From NCBI RefSeq assembly GCF_016587415.1, contig NZ_BNJI01000003.1, positions 1,736,001 through 1,800,000 of the forward strand: 64,000 nt of DNA, written 5' to 3'. The notes beneath the pieces are model-generated. The model did not search any database, was not told where the DNA came from, and saw only the letters and a program-made list of their open reading frames with translations. Both the position numbers and the translations under genes were made by a program. Shown in pieces: positions 54,360 through 63,269 of the stretch. The number at the start of each line of letters is the position of its first letter. Positions within the stretch are counted from its first letter, which is position 1. This DNA comes from Ktedonobacter sp. SOSP1-85 (GTDB lineage Bacteria > Chloroflexota > Ktedonobacteria > Ktedonobacterales > Ktedonobacteraceae).

Positions 54360-54765
54360 GCGTGGCAAGAAAACCACGAGGTCTTCAGCCTGGTGGATGA
54401 ATCGCCGGACCGCCCCCTGTTCTTTTGAACAAAAGACGATCCATTGACTCAAAAAGCTCTGCCCGAAGGCAGGTGGTGCGTATCCCTTCGCTCTGACCAC
54501 GAAGGGAATCCGGCTTCATCTCGACAAGGTTCAAAAGGCTTTTTACGCCGAGAGCACCGGCCCTTACCTCAAGCCTACTTAACTCTCAGCGACAGAGCAG
54601 CGGTCTGATGCGTCAACCGCAGGTGTCATGACCTATCGAACGGAGCTCCCATTTCTGGGGCTGAGTCTGGTGAACTCAGACTTCCGAAGAAGTTACTGAA
54701 CCAAGTCTTCAGTGACTTCCGAAGAAGCCACTGCGTCTTCAGCTCAGTGGTAGTTCACCACTAAA
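54360..54765 (-). ncRNA. Structured noncoding element with repeated end palindromes
   Basis: It contains no convincing gene but is full of stems. Both ends carry related 23-base palindromes sharing GTCTTCAGC (54374-54396 and 54728-54750), preceded by GCAAGAAAACC and CGAAGAAGCC respectively. Another unit at ~54688-54722 repeats CTTCCGAAGAAG. On the minus strand the interior has CTGCC-TTCG-GGCAG, a TCCCTTCG stem, GCCG/CGGC, and TCTTTTGTTCAAAAGA. GATTCATCCACC before the right palindrome resembles IS200/IS605 ends. Candidates are a stand-alone IscB-type omega RNA (HEARO), which Ktedonobacteria are known to carry, a non-autonomous IS605 element, or a riboswitch for the adjacent MoaD-like gene. Confidence 0.5.
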
Positions 54766-55206
54766 GATGTCCATAATAAGTATCACCTCTTACCAACAAA
54801 AAAACTTCTCCTATCTTGCTCATTTTTTGAGAATGGCCTCACCAAGTTGGCAATACCAAATGATAAGGCAAAAGCTTACCTCTCACGTATCTCTTGAAAT
54901 ATACTCGCCATTGATGATAATTGTGTGATGATGTACGAGAGTATACCATTCACGTGTTCTGCATATATTTGTTTTAGATAAATACGAAGTAAATCCTGGA
55001 AAAGTATAGTCACTAAATTCTGGCGTAGAAGGTCCAATACTGCTAGAATACATCAGAGGAAGAGGCAGCCAGGCCTCGTAAGAGCGTATAGGCCTCTTCA
55101 TTGTCTATCTCGTCCTCAAGGAAGAGCGAGAGGAAGCCTGGAAGAAAAGATTCTACCCATCACGCTCTCCACAAGTATAATCTCCATGGAGGAGTTATCA
55201 ACATCT
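54766..55206 (+). promoter_or_regulatory. AT-rich gap and probable ilvA promoter
   Basis: The gap shows no gene that I trust. TATAAT at 55175-55180 is a perfect -10 box, though no good -35 is present. If used, transcription would begin near 55187, which favours the ATG at 55207 as the ilvA start. Confidence 0.45.
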
Positions 55207-56556
55207 ATGTCTGCTACGGAAAACTCAACATCGAAAGATACAAATGCTTTATCTCTCAATGCCCAAATAGCGCCAGTCTCTGAAGAAACGCGTGAAGCCT
55301 ATCGGGCGCCTGTCGCCTTCGCCGATATCTGGCAGGCGAACCAGTATCTCTTCCCCCTTATCGAGCACACTCCCCTGGTCTATTCGCGGGACTTAAGCGC
55401 CCTGACTGGTGCGAAGATACACCTGAAATTTGAACAGATGCAGCGTGGTGGATCATTTAAGGTTCGTGGCGCGACATATAAGATGTCGCGACTCTCGGAG
55501 GAGCAGCGCAAGGCGGGTGTGATCACGGCCTCGGCGGGAAACCACGCGCAGGGAGTGGCTATCGCCGCCGCCTCATACGGTATTCCTTGCACGATTGTCG
55601 TCCCCGAGAATGCCTCACTAACCAAGGTCACGGCGACCCAGAGTTATGGCGCGAAGGTTGTCCTGGCTGGAGCGACCTATGATGACGCCGTCCAGCACTG
55701 TGTGGAGATGCAGAAAGAGCTTGGCGCGACCGGCCCTACCTATATACCCGCCTTTGACGACATCGACGTGGTTACGGGCCAGGGTACACTGGGTCTGGAG
55801 ATGCTGAACGAGGTGCCCAGCGCGGATGCCATCGTCGTTCCCATTGGGGGTGGTGGCCTGATCGCTGGTATCGCCATCGCGGCGCGCGCCATGAAGCCCT
55901 CGATCAAGATTATCGGCGTTGAAGCTGATGGCGCTGCCAGCATGCGCGCCTCAATTCGTGCGGGCAAGCTGATAACCCTGCCCGCCCTGGCGACCATTGC
56001 CGATGGTATTGCTATCAAGCAGCCTGGCAAAGTGACCTTCCCCATCATCCAGCACCTTGTGGATGATGTTGTGCTGGTTACAGATGAGCAGATTATTCAT
56101 GCTGCCCTGTTTCTGATGGAGAAGCACAAGATTCTGGTAGAGGGCGCGGGCGCCTCCGCCGTTGCGGCCCTTATGAGCGGTACGCTGCAACTGCCAGACA
56201 AAGAAGTGCTCATTCCCTTGACGGGAGGAAATATCGACACTAATCTGCTGGGACGTTTCGCTGAACATGGACTCATCAATGCCAACCGCCATTTTGCCCT
56301 ACGCGCCAGTTTCCCTGATCGGCCGGGAGAACTGGCGCGCATGCTGAACATTATCGCGGCCATGCGCGTCAATATCATCGATGTCCATTACCAGCATGTC
56401 TCCGCCCAGTTGCCTTTTATGCAGCATGAGGCGATGATCACGTTGGAGACGAGGAACCGCGCCCAGTGCGAAGAGCTATTGCAGGTCTTGCGCGCCGCGG
56501 GCTTCGCCGTAGAAGAGGCCCAGGCTATTCAGCCGGTAGCTCTGCCAAATAGCTAA
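55207..56556 (+). CDS. ilvA: Threonine ammonia-lyase with C-terminal ACT domain
   Basis: This 449-aa PLP enzyme deaminates threonine to 2-oxobutyrate, the first step to isoleucine. Lys85 in GGSFKVRGAT binds PLP, SAGNHAQG holds the substrate, and IGGGGLIAG is the phosphate loop. A C-terminal ACT domain (~370-445; FPDRPGELARMLNIIAAMRV) implies allosteric control by amino acids. One ACT domain makes it closer to the TdcB/short IlvA form than to E. coli IlvA. The ATG at 55207 is preferred over 55186 because GGAGGAG lies between them; the spacing is long. Confidence 0.92.
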   Translation: MSATENSTSKDTNALSLNAQIAPVSEETREAYRAPVAFADIWQANQYLFPLIEHTPLVYSRDLSALTGAKIHLKFEQMQRGGSFKVRGATYKMSRLSEEQRKAGVITASAGNHAQGVAIAAASYGIPCTIVVPENASLTKVTATQSYGAKVVLAGATYDDAVQHCVEMQKELGATGPTYIPAFDDIDVVTGQGTLGLEMLNEVPSADAIVVPIGGGGLIAGIAIAARAMKPSIKIIGVEADGAASMRASIRAGKLITLPALATIADGIAIKQPGKVTFPIIQHLVDDVVLVTDEQIIHAALFLMEKHKILVEGAGASAVAALMSGTLQLPDKEVLIPLTGGNIDTNLLGRFAEHGLINANRHFALRASFPDRPGELARMLNIIAAMRVNIIDVHYQHVSAQLPFMQHEAMITLETRNRAQCEELLQVLRAAGFAVEEAQAIQPVALPNS

Positions 56557-56575
56557 AATAATCCTTCAATGTTGC

Positions 56576-56627
56576 GAGAAGCAGAGAACCCGTTCACGCT
56601 ATAACGTGAACGGGTTCTCTGCTTCTC
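56576..56627. terminator. Perfect 23-bp hairpin between convergent genes
   Basis: GAGAAGCAGAGAACCCGTTC onward pairs perfectly over 23 bases around CTATAA. It lies between ilvA and the oppositely oriented NqrB-FNR gene. Confidence 0.75.
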
Positions 56628-56636
56628 ACAAAGCAA

Positions 56637-58157
56637 CTATACGAGGCCGGGAAAGAAATCCTTTTTGATGTGACCGCTTTTAACCTGCATATTTTTCAGG
56701 ATGTGCTCCTGCGCTCTCACCATATCGGGTGGCCCAGACAGATAGAAGAGGCGCTCTTGAAAATCAGGGACCGCTCTCGCCAGGGTCTCTTCATTGATTC
56801 TGCCAACTAATCCCGGCCAGTTGGGTGGAACAGCAGTAACATCGGTCAATGTGTAGAAGGTTTTGACACCCAGCTTTGCTGTAGCTGCGCTTAGGACATC
56901 CTTGTAGACAATTTCGTCTGCTCTCTTGTTGATATAAAACAGGATAATATCGCGCCCCTGTTGTGTATCAAGCAGGTACTTTAGCATACTTCGAAAAGGC
57001 GTGATGCCGATGCCACCCGCGATAAAAACAAGTTTCTGCTGGGGCTGTGGTGGCAGGGTAAAATCGCCGGCCACCTGGGCGCCGATCAGCTTTGCGCTTC
57101 CATCTATGCTTGCCATCGCCTGTTTGAAGCTGCTTCCCTGCTCATAAAAGCGCACGCCCAGGTGAACCTCACCCTCGGTGGGAGATGAAGCCAGGGTAAA
57201 GTAGCGGCGATTGCCTCGGCTGTCGGCGTGAGGATGCGCGAGCGTGAACTCCATGTATTGTCCGGGGAGAAAGACAAGCTTTTGCGAAGGCTTGAAGACA
57301 AAATCAATCGTGTTCGGTGCGAGCTTAAGTTTTTTCTTTATGCGTAAAATGACTTTCTGTTTGGGGCTAACCAGGTAAGAGAAGATGTTGCCCAGGACGA
57401 GTGCCAGTTCGGGTGTTGAATAAATGGGGCCGATGTGAATCTGAGGGATAAAGAGGATGCCGGTAAGCACAGCATAGAGCCTTCGCAATTGCTTTGTTGG
57501 AGGCGCGGTCAGCGGTTCGGTGAGCATGATACAGGCGAAGAAAAAGAGCGGTGATTGCAGCAGCAAGTGGCTGAGTTCTACAAAGACCAACTGCCTCTGG
57601 ACTAGGGTAATAGCCAGAGTACTTACGATTACAGTGGCACAAAAGCTCACGACCATATCTACCTGGCGTAGCTTGCGAGCTAATAGTAGCCCACCTATGA
57701 GCACCAATGGCGTCATACTGGCTGTGCCGACCCACCAGCTAGCGGACTGTCCGAGCACCAGCGATGTGATCACAACCGCGATGGAGGCGGGATTGAAGAG
57801 ATGGTTTTTGCGTATAGCCAGGATATATTTTGAGCATATCGCTATAATTGCTGCCCAGCCAAGGAACGCATAGGCAGTTGGTGACTGAGCGGGATCAATG
57901 ATGATAGCCAGAATAAGCGCCGTGATCGCAGAGGATTCGATATTTGCTGGAACATTAAAGAAGCGCTCCATAATGACACTCATTGCCCAGCAGATGACGA
58001 GCAAGAACGCGGTTGAGGCAAGTAGCGCCAGGGGAGAGAATGGCAGAACCTTGATATAGGCCAGAATGATTGCCAGGCCAATAAAGCCCAGTAGGACATA
58101 CAGCACCAGGCGATACATGGTTATGCGATCTAAGTAGTAATCTATTTTATTCATCAT
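56637..58157 (-). CDS. NqrB/RnfD-like membrane domain fused to FNR oxidoreductase
   Basis: 506 aa. Residues ~15-265 hold about ten helices with the RnfD/NqrB signature KNHLFNPASIAVV. Residues ~270-506 are a ferredoxin-reductase module with FAD motif RRYFTLASSPTEG, NAD(P)H motif IAGGIGITPFRSML and SGPPDMV. The NqrF 2Fe-2S domain is missing. Such fusions take electrons from NAD(P)H across the membrane to flavinylated outer proteins. It overlaps apbE by four bases (ATGA) and follows the FMN-binding protein gene, making a compact electron-transfer operon. Confidence 0.9.
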   Translation of the reverse strand: MMNKIDYYLDRITMYRLVLYVLLGFIGLAIILAYIKVLPFSPLALLASTAFLLVICWAMSVIMERFFNVPANIESSAITALILAIIIDPAQSPTAYAFLGWAAIIAICSKYILAIRKNHLFNPASIAVVITSLVLGQSASWWVGTASMTPLVLIGGLLLARKLRQVDMVVSFCATVIVSTLAITLVQRQLVFVELSHLLLQSPLFFFACIMLTEPLTAPPTKQLRRLYAVLTGILFIPQIHIGPIYSTPELALVLGNIFSYLVSPKQKVILRIKKKLKLAPNTIDFVFKPSQKLVFLPGQYMEFTLAHPHADSRGNRRYFTLASSPTEGEVHLGVRFYEQGSSFKQAMASIDGSAKLIGAQVAGDFTLPPQPQQKLVFIAGGIGITPFRSMLKYLLDTQQGRDIILFYINKRADEIVYKDVLSAATAKLGVKTFYTLTDVTAVPPNWPGLVGRINEETLARAVPDFQERLFYLSGPPDMVRAQEHILKNMQVKSGHIKKDFFPGLV

Positions 58158-58897
58158 TGGTGGAGTACATACCTTTCAAGGCCGCTCGTAAGCGTTGCTC
58201 GCTTGTGTGCATCAATCATATAGCCTTCAAAACCTGCCAATTTCTCAATAAACTGGATGCCCTTCCTACCCATGGCAAATGCCGCGGTCGCGAAGCGATC
58301 AGCCTCATACACATCTGGTCCAATAACAGTCATACTAACGATATCTGACAGTGGCTCATCGGCATTGTGCGGATTATAAATGTGTTGTCCGCGAATGGCG
58401 GTTCCTGAGGTCGCGATTCCCTGGTTTGTGAGGACCAGTACTTTGACATGCTCATACCGATTGAAGGGATTGCGAATTCCGACGCGCCATGGTTGCCCAT
58501 TTTTCTTTCCAGCTACTTGAATATCGCCACCAGCATCGATATAGAAATTCTGAAAGCCCCAAGTTTTAAGCATATCGGCGGCATTACGAATTGCCCAGCC
58601 TTTGACAATGCCAGAGGGATCATACGCTCCGTTATGCTGAATATCGAAGTAGCCACTGGTCTCTTTTTTTGTCTGTGCGCTTAAAGCGAAAATCTCGCGC
58701 ATCTCCTCGCTAGCGTGTGTCAGAAGAAGCTCGCCCCGGTTAATCTTAGAGATCTCGCTCTCAGGCTTATAGGTGCTAAAGATGTTATCTACGGCCACAA
58801 AGTAGGTGAACACTGTATTCAGGTCAGCCTGTGTGGCACTTGCATCTAGTATGGCGATAGTAATGGGCATGCCCATAATCAGACGTGTTTCTTCCAT
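58154..58897 (-). CDS. apbE: FAD:protein FMN transferase
   Basis: This 247-aa ApbE-family enzyme attaches FMN covalently to Thr in target proteins. Seen motifs are YDPSGIVKGWA, IDAGGDI and DRFATAAFAMG (DALATA-equivalent). It starts two bases after the FMN-binding protein gene, which carries a matching flavinylation site, so substrate and enzyme are cotranscribed. No signal peptide is obvious. The family often acts outside the membrane, so its location is uncertain. Confidence 0.93.
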   Translation of the reverse strand: MEETRLIMGMPITIAILDASATQADLNTVFTYFVAVDNIFSTYKPESEISKINRGELLLTHASEEMREIFALSAQTKKETSGYFDIQHNGAYDPSGIVKGWAIRNAADMLKTWGFQNFYIDAGGDIQVAGKKNGQPWRVGIRNPFNRYEHVKVLVLTNQGIATSGTAIRGQHIYNPHNADEPLSDIVSMTVIGPDVYEADRFATAAFAMGRKGIQFIEKLAGFEGYMIDAHKRATLTSGLERYVLHQ

Positions 58898-58899
58898 AG

Positions 58900-59367
58900 T
58901 TATGCTTTCGCCTGAGAGAGGGCCGTTGTGAGCGATTGCATAAACGCCTCGCTGGAATCAGTTGCTCCGCTGACGATGTCAACATTGGCGTTCTGGGCCT
59001 GGATGGCCTCGTTAGTAAGAATGGGATCGGCATAGTTATTGATGATCACAGAGCGATTCCGCTCATTGGGAAATTGGAGAAACTGCACATCCGTAATCTT
59101 GCCATTTTGAATGATGGCCTTGACCTGGATATTGCCCCAGTGCGCGTCTTCAACATCACCTGTAAAAGAGCCATCTTTATACTGCGCACCATTTGTGCTT
59201 GTGGTGGTAGATGCAGGTGTCGTCCCGGTGGAGGAAGGGCTATCATTTCCAGCCACACCTATCGAATATCTTGTCTGATTGGGTAACAGAGCTATCGCCT
59301 GGTTATACGTGAAACTGTACAAAATAAAGATCCCGATAATAAAGACCGCAATCGTAAGCTTCTTCAT
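58900..59367 (-). CDS. Membrane-anchored FMN-binding domain protein
   Basis: 155 aa. One N-terminal helix (LTIAVFIIGIFILYSFTY) anchors it, then a Ser/Thr-rich linker (~40-60), then an FMN_bind domain. The flavinylation motif IVSGATDSS places the acceptor at Thr136. It should be modified by the ApbE encoded next and receive electrons from the NqrB-FNR protein, then pass them to an extracytoplasmic acceptor. Confidence 0.92.
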   Translation of the reverse strand: MKKLTIAVFIIGIFILYSFTYNQAIALLPNQTRYSIGVAGNDSPSSTGTTPASTTTSTNGAQYKDGSFTGDVEDAHWGNIQVKAIIQNGKITDVQFLQFPNERNRSVIINNYADPILTNEAIQAQNANVDIVSGATDSSEAFMQSLTTALSQAKA

Positions 59368-59646
59368 TGTCTGCCGCTTCCTTCCAGCGAAATTGTAAAT
59401 TCATATAGAGAAGCATGGATATTATGAGAATGCTGATGATAATAGTATAGCTTCAAGTCGCCGAGACTATAGTATCGTAAAAGTATGAAAAAAGCGGTAG
59501 AGATTTGTAAAAAATCCCTCAAGACTGGGGCTGGCGTTCTGGCGAGGCATAAATGCGAAGAGGTGTATGTAGAATAGGATGAGAGAGGTGTGCTTATTAC
59601 TATTATACAAGCGAGCCTGCTCTCATCCTGGTTAGCATAGAGGTGA

Positions 59647-60099
59647 TCAGGCAATAGATATTCCTATAGCCAGAAGATCGTCAACTTGCTTGAGCAGGCG
59701 TGGTGTAGGCGTAAAACCATAATTAACGGCGTAAGCTTTTCCGCTTGCGTCTAGAACGACGGTACTGGGGACGGTCAGTACATGATAGGTTTGGGTAAGC
59801 TCATGCTCGCTGGTGGCGTCTACTTCTACCACCGAGACCTGTTCTCCCCGTGCTGCCAGGAGACGCTGGAGCGCTGGAGCTTGGAGTTGATGGCACTGGT
59901 GGCAATCAGGGCTACTAAAGGCCAGAATACGGACAGGGGTCATGCTCTTTTCACCGACCGGTGTTTGCGGAAGGAGAGGTGCAGCATGCAGTGCTCTCTC
60001 CCGTTGTGCCGCTACAAAGCGTTTACCTACCCAGACCAGGAGCCAGGCACCGATGCCTACAAGCAAGAGGATAACCAGGCGTAGTGTAATGTCAGACAT
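59647..60099 (-). CDS. Membrane-anchored thioredoxin-like protein
   Basis: 150 aa. An N-terminal helix (LVILLLVGIGAWLLVWVG) is followed by a thioredoxin fold with a CHQC active site in AFSSPDCHQCHQLQAPAL and cis-Pro in TVPSTVV. It probably handles disulfides on the outer face. It starts six bases after the DUF4395 gene and lies 279 bases upstream of the flavin operon, which might supply reductant. Confidence 0.88.
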   Translation of the reverse strand: MSDITLRLVILLLVGIGAWLLVWVGKRFVAAQRERALHAAPLLPQTPVGEKSMTPVRILAFSSPDCHQCHQLQAPALQRLLAARGEQVSVVEVDATSEHELTQTYHVLTVPSTVVLDASGKAYAVNYGFTPTPRLLKQVDDLLAIGISIA

Positions 60100-60105
60100 A
60101 TTTCT

Positions 60106-60603
60106 CTATACCCCTCGCCAGTGGAAGCTACCTTCATAGCGCACGCGAGGGAGGATACCCCAGCGGCCCAGGTGATAATAGACGAAGCATCCCATACAGA
60201 AGCCGACCGTTAGATTAATGCCAGCCAGGACCAGGACGATCAAATCGAAAATCCAGCCAAGCAGACTCAGGTGCGTTAAGAAGAGAAAGCTACTTGAGAG
60301 CAAGAGGAACACCGCACCGATGCCCTGAGCAAAACGATGGGGGGCAGGATCATCCTCGACGACACGCGGCTTGAGCAGGCCCAGCGGTATAACTACTCCC
60401 TGGTAGAGCAGGCGATAAGGGCTGGTAGAGGGCGAGACCGCACTCCAGGCCATGATGATGGTTGCAATCAGCACTAGCACAGGAAGATTAAAGAGGAAGG
60501 CTAGAGCCGTAAGAAGCACTGTGCTGCCCTGAGAAAATTTGCCAAAATTGGTGTCAACACGTGGAGCGCTTGTGGATGTTGGCGCCGAAGGAAGAGTAGC
60601 CAT
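60106..60603 (-). CDS. DUF4395 membrane protein
   Basis: This 165-aa protein has about four helices (VLLTALAFLFNLPVLVLIATIIMA, AVFLLLSSSFLFLTHL, IFDLIVLVLAGINLTVGFCMG). The GFCMGCFVYY segment with two Cys and a following His is characteristic of DUF4395. These proteins are regularly found with thioredoxin-like genes, as here, and may move thiol-redox equivalents across the membrane. Confidence 0.85.
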   Translation of the reverse strand: MATLPSAPTSTSAPRVDTNFGKFSQGSTVLLTALAFLFNLPVLVLIATIIMAWSAVSPSTSPYRLLYQGVVIPLGLLKPRVVEDDPAPHRFAQGIGAVFLLLSSSFLFLTHLSLLGWIFDLIVLVLAGINLTVGFCMGCFVYYHLGRWGILPRVRYEGSFHWRGV

Positions 60604-60765
60604 GAACGCATCCTCCAGAAGGAAAACGGCTTCGACGAAGCCGTATGAGCCTATATATGTAGGCGGTGAAAAATGTATACTAAATAGATCAACAATATAA
60701 AGTATTGTGCTGTATTATAGAGTTTTGTAAGGAAGAATGTCAAGCTTAAGGGCGCCTGCGTACTC

Positions 60766-60793
60766 TTGCATTTTCTCGCGACTATGGTATAAT
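60766..60793 (+). promoter_or_regulatory. Promoter of the thrS leader
   Basis: TTGCAT (60766-60771) and TATAAT (60788-60793) are spaced by 16 bases and lie just before the T-box RNA. Confidence 0.75.
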
Positions 60794-60805
60794 CGTAGCC
60801 GTAAG

Positions 60806-61065
60806 GCAGGCACTGCTTGAGACAATGTCATCGTCTTCCCGCGTTTTCAGAGAGGGACAATCCTGGCTGTAATTTGTCCTATGCGCACACGATGGATACC
60901 ACTCAAGAAGCCATCTCTTCCTGTAAAGTGAAGAGCGGGAGGCCCCCGTTAGCGGGCTTTAAGGCTGGTTCCATTTGAAAGATTGTATAGCGAACCAGTG
61001 AACGTGGGTGGAACCACGGAAGAGTGACTCTTTCGTCCCTGTATTGAGGGAGAAAGAGTTTTTTT
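60806..61065 (+). promoter_or_regulatory. Thr T-box leader of thrS
   Basis: The T-box core TGGAACCACG is at 61009-61018. The terminator is at 61027-61065 (ACTCTTTC paired with GAAAGAGT, then seven T). The likely specifier is ACC at 60898-60900 followed by A, a threonine codon, in the same context as the other two leaders. Confidence 0.92.
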
Positions 61066-61270
61066 GTTGGAAGGAACGCGCTATGAGACAGGGCTCTCAG
61101 CAGCAGGAGGATCGAAACTGCCGACTCACCGTCGGCAGTGGGACTTATCTATAGCCACACGTTTTTGATAGTCCTCTCGCGCTGGTATATAAAAGCAGAG
61201 AGTTGACGATTGCAATAAGTAACGCATTCATTGGCATACAATAAACACAACAAAGATAGAGGAATAGAGA

Positions 61271-63145
61271 ATGAGCACGTCTCTTGCAGCAGAGAAAGAA
61301 CAGGCGCAGCAGGACCTGGATCGTATGCGCCACTCAACGGCGCACTTGATGGCCGCCGCCGTCCAGTTGCTCTGGCCCGAGGCCAAATTTGGCGTGGGTC
61401 CCGCAATTAAGAATGGTTTCTACTACGATATCGAGCTTCCCGAGGCTTTGACGCCCAAGGACCTGGGACGCATCGAACAGAAGATGCGCGAGCTCAAGAA
61501 TAAAAAGCTGGGCTATGACCGTATCGAGGTTGGCATCGATGAAGCCATCGAAGAGATGAGCAAACGCAATCAGCCCTACAAAGTAGAACTCTTGAATTTA
61601 CTCAAAGAGCGCGGTAGCACGGCGGTTGTGCAGGAAACGGGCGACGCCGAGGCCATAGGCTTGAGCGAGGGCCAGGAGGGAAGCACGGTCGTCTCCTTCT
61701 ATCAGACGGGCCACTTCCTGGATCTCTGCCGTGGACCGCATGTCGAGGATACGACGCACATCGGCGTCTTTAAGCTCATGAGCATTGCGGGCGCATACTG
61801 GCGTGGCAATGAGAATAATCCGCAGCTCCAGCGACTCTATGGCACGGCCTTCAATACGAAAGAGGAACTGGATCACTACCTCTGGCTGCTCGAAGAGTCG
61901 AAGAAGCGCGATCATCGCAGACTGGGTCAGGAGCTAGATCTGTTTACGTTCTCTGACCTGGTGGGTGGCGGCCTGCCCCTCTTTACGCCCAAAGGAACGC
62001 TGGTGCGCGACCTGCTGGAAGAGTTTGTGCAGTCCTTGCAGGAACCCCTGGGTTACCAGCGTGTGCATATCCCGCACATCACGAAGAACGACCTCTACAA
62101 GACGTCGGGGCACTGGGAGAAATTCCAGGAGGACATCTTCCGTGTGAGCGGCAAGAGTGGCGAAGACTTCTGCATGAAGCCCATGAACTGCCCGCACCAT
62201 ACGCAGATCTATGCCAGCCGCATGCGCAGCTACCGCGAGCTGCCCATTCGCCTGAGCGAGGTCACGACGGTCTATCGCGACGAGTTGCCGGGAACGTTGC
62301 ATGGTCTCTCGCGTGTACGCGCGATCACGCAGGACGACGCACATGTCTTCTGTACGCCTGACCAGGTGCAGGAAGAGGTGCTGCGCATCTACTCGATCAT
62401 CGAGAACTTCTACAAACCTTTTGGTATGACGCTCGCGGTGCGCCTCTCGCTCTGGGACGAGGAGCATCCTGAGAAATACCTGGGCACGCCCGAACTCTGG
62501 AATAGCGCCCAGGAGCAGTTGCGCGCCGTCCTGCGCATGAAGGGCATCGAATGGGTAGAAGAAGTGGGCGAGGCTGCGTTCTATGGTCCTAAGATCGACT
62601 TCACGGCCCTGGATGCCCTTGAGCGCACGTGGCAGCTCGCGACGATTCAGCTCGACTTTAACCTGCCTGAGCGCTTCAACCTGGAGTACATGGGACCTGA
62701 TGGTCATGCCGCGCGCCCAGTCATGTTGCACCGCGCCGTGCTGGGTTCCGTTGAGCGCTTTATGTCGGTCTTGATCGAGCATTACGCGGGTGCCTTCCCC
62801 ACGTGGCTCTCACCAGTGCAGGCCATGATCATTCCCATCGCGGATCGCCATCTCGACTACGCCTACCAGGTGAAACAGTCCCTGCTGGATGTGCGTCTCT
62901 CCTCAGCGCGCGAGTCGATTCGCGTAGAGGTTGACGAGGCGCGTGAATCCATGCAGAAGAAGATCCGCAACGCGCAGCTGCAGAAGGTCCCGTACATGCT
63001 CGTTCTTGGTGATAAAGAGGCCGAGAACGGCGAGGTCAACGTACGCCATCGTAGCGGCGTCAACCTGGGCACGCTCTCGGTAAGCGCTATTGCCGAGCGT
63101 ATCAAGCAGGAAATTCTCACGCGCAACGATCTCCCACGCGAGTAG
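61271..63145 (+). CDS. thrS: Threonyl-tRNA synthetase (no TGS domain)
   Basis: This 624-aa class II synthetase starts directly at the editing domain: the HxxxH motif is His21/His25 (RHSTAHLMAAA). The TGS domain usual in bacterial ThrRS is absent. The second-half editing motif is ...YQTGHFLDLCRGPHV. Catalytic motifs are FCMKPMNCPHH (zinc Cys), motif 2 YRDELPGTLHGLSRVR and motif 3 ARPVMLHRAVLGSVERF. An anticodon-binding domain ends the protein. It is controlled by the Thr T-box. Confidence 0.95.
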   Translation: MSTSLAAEKEQAQQDLDRMRHSTAHLMAAAVQLLWPEAKFGVGPAIKNGFYYDIELPEALTPKDLGRIEQKMRELKNKKLGYDRIEVGIDEAIEEMSKRNQPYKVELLNLLKERGSTAVVQETGDAEAIGLSEGQEGSTVVSFYQTGHFLDLCRGPHVEDTTHIGVFKLMSIAGAYWRGNENNPQLQRLYGTAFNTKEELDHYLWLLEESKKRDHRRLGQELDLFTFSDLVGGGLPLFTPKGTLVRDLLEEFVQSLQEPLGYQRVHIPHITKNDLYKTSGHWEKFQEDIFRVSGKSGEDFCMKPMNCPHHTQIYASRMRSYRELPIRLSEVTTVYRDELPGTLHGLSRVRAITQDDAHVFCTPDQVQEEVLRIYSIIENFYKPFGMTLAVRLSLWDEEHPEKYLGTPELWNSAQEQLRAVLRMKGIEWVEEVGEAAFYGPKIDFTALDALERTWQLATIQLDFNLPERFNLEYMGPDGHAARPVMLHRAVLGSVERFMSVLIEHYAGAFPTWLSPVQAMIIPIADRHLDYAYQVKQSLLDVRLSSARESIRVEVDEARESMQKKIRNAQLQKVPYMLVLGDKEAENGEVNVRHRSGVNLGTLSVSAIAERIKQEILTRNDLPRE

Positions 63146-63163
63146 CTCGCCAGGTTGCCAACC

Positions 63164-63222
63164 AGTAAAGGGTGTATGCATGGAAAACAGCAAAGCCGTT
63201 TTCCATGCATACACCCTTTACT
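63164..63222. terminator. Perfect 25-bp hairpin after thrS
   Basis: AGTAAAGGGTGTATGCATGG onward pairs perfectly over 25 bases with a nine-base loop. It lies between thrS and the MaoC-like gene. Confidence 0.75.
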
Positions 63223-63269
63223 TCCTGAGCGCCGCAGACTCGAAGACTCTTTTGAGAAAGGACTTACTC

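Noticed and set aside
54883..55101. 72-codon minus-strand frame upstream of ilvA
   Set aside because: No recognisable motif, no good ribosome site, AT-rich promoter region.
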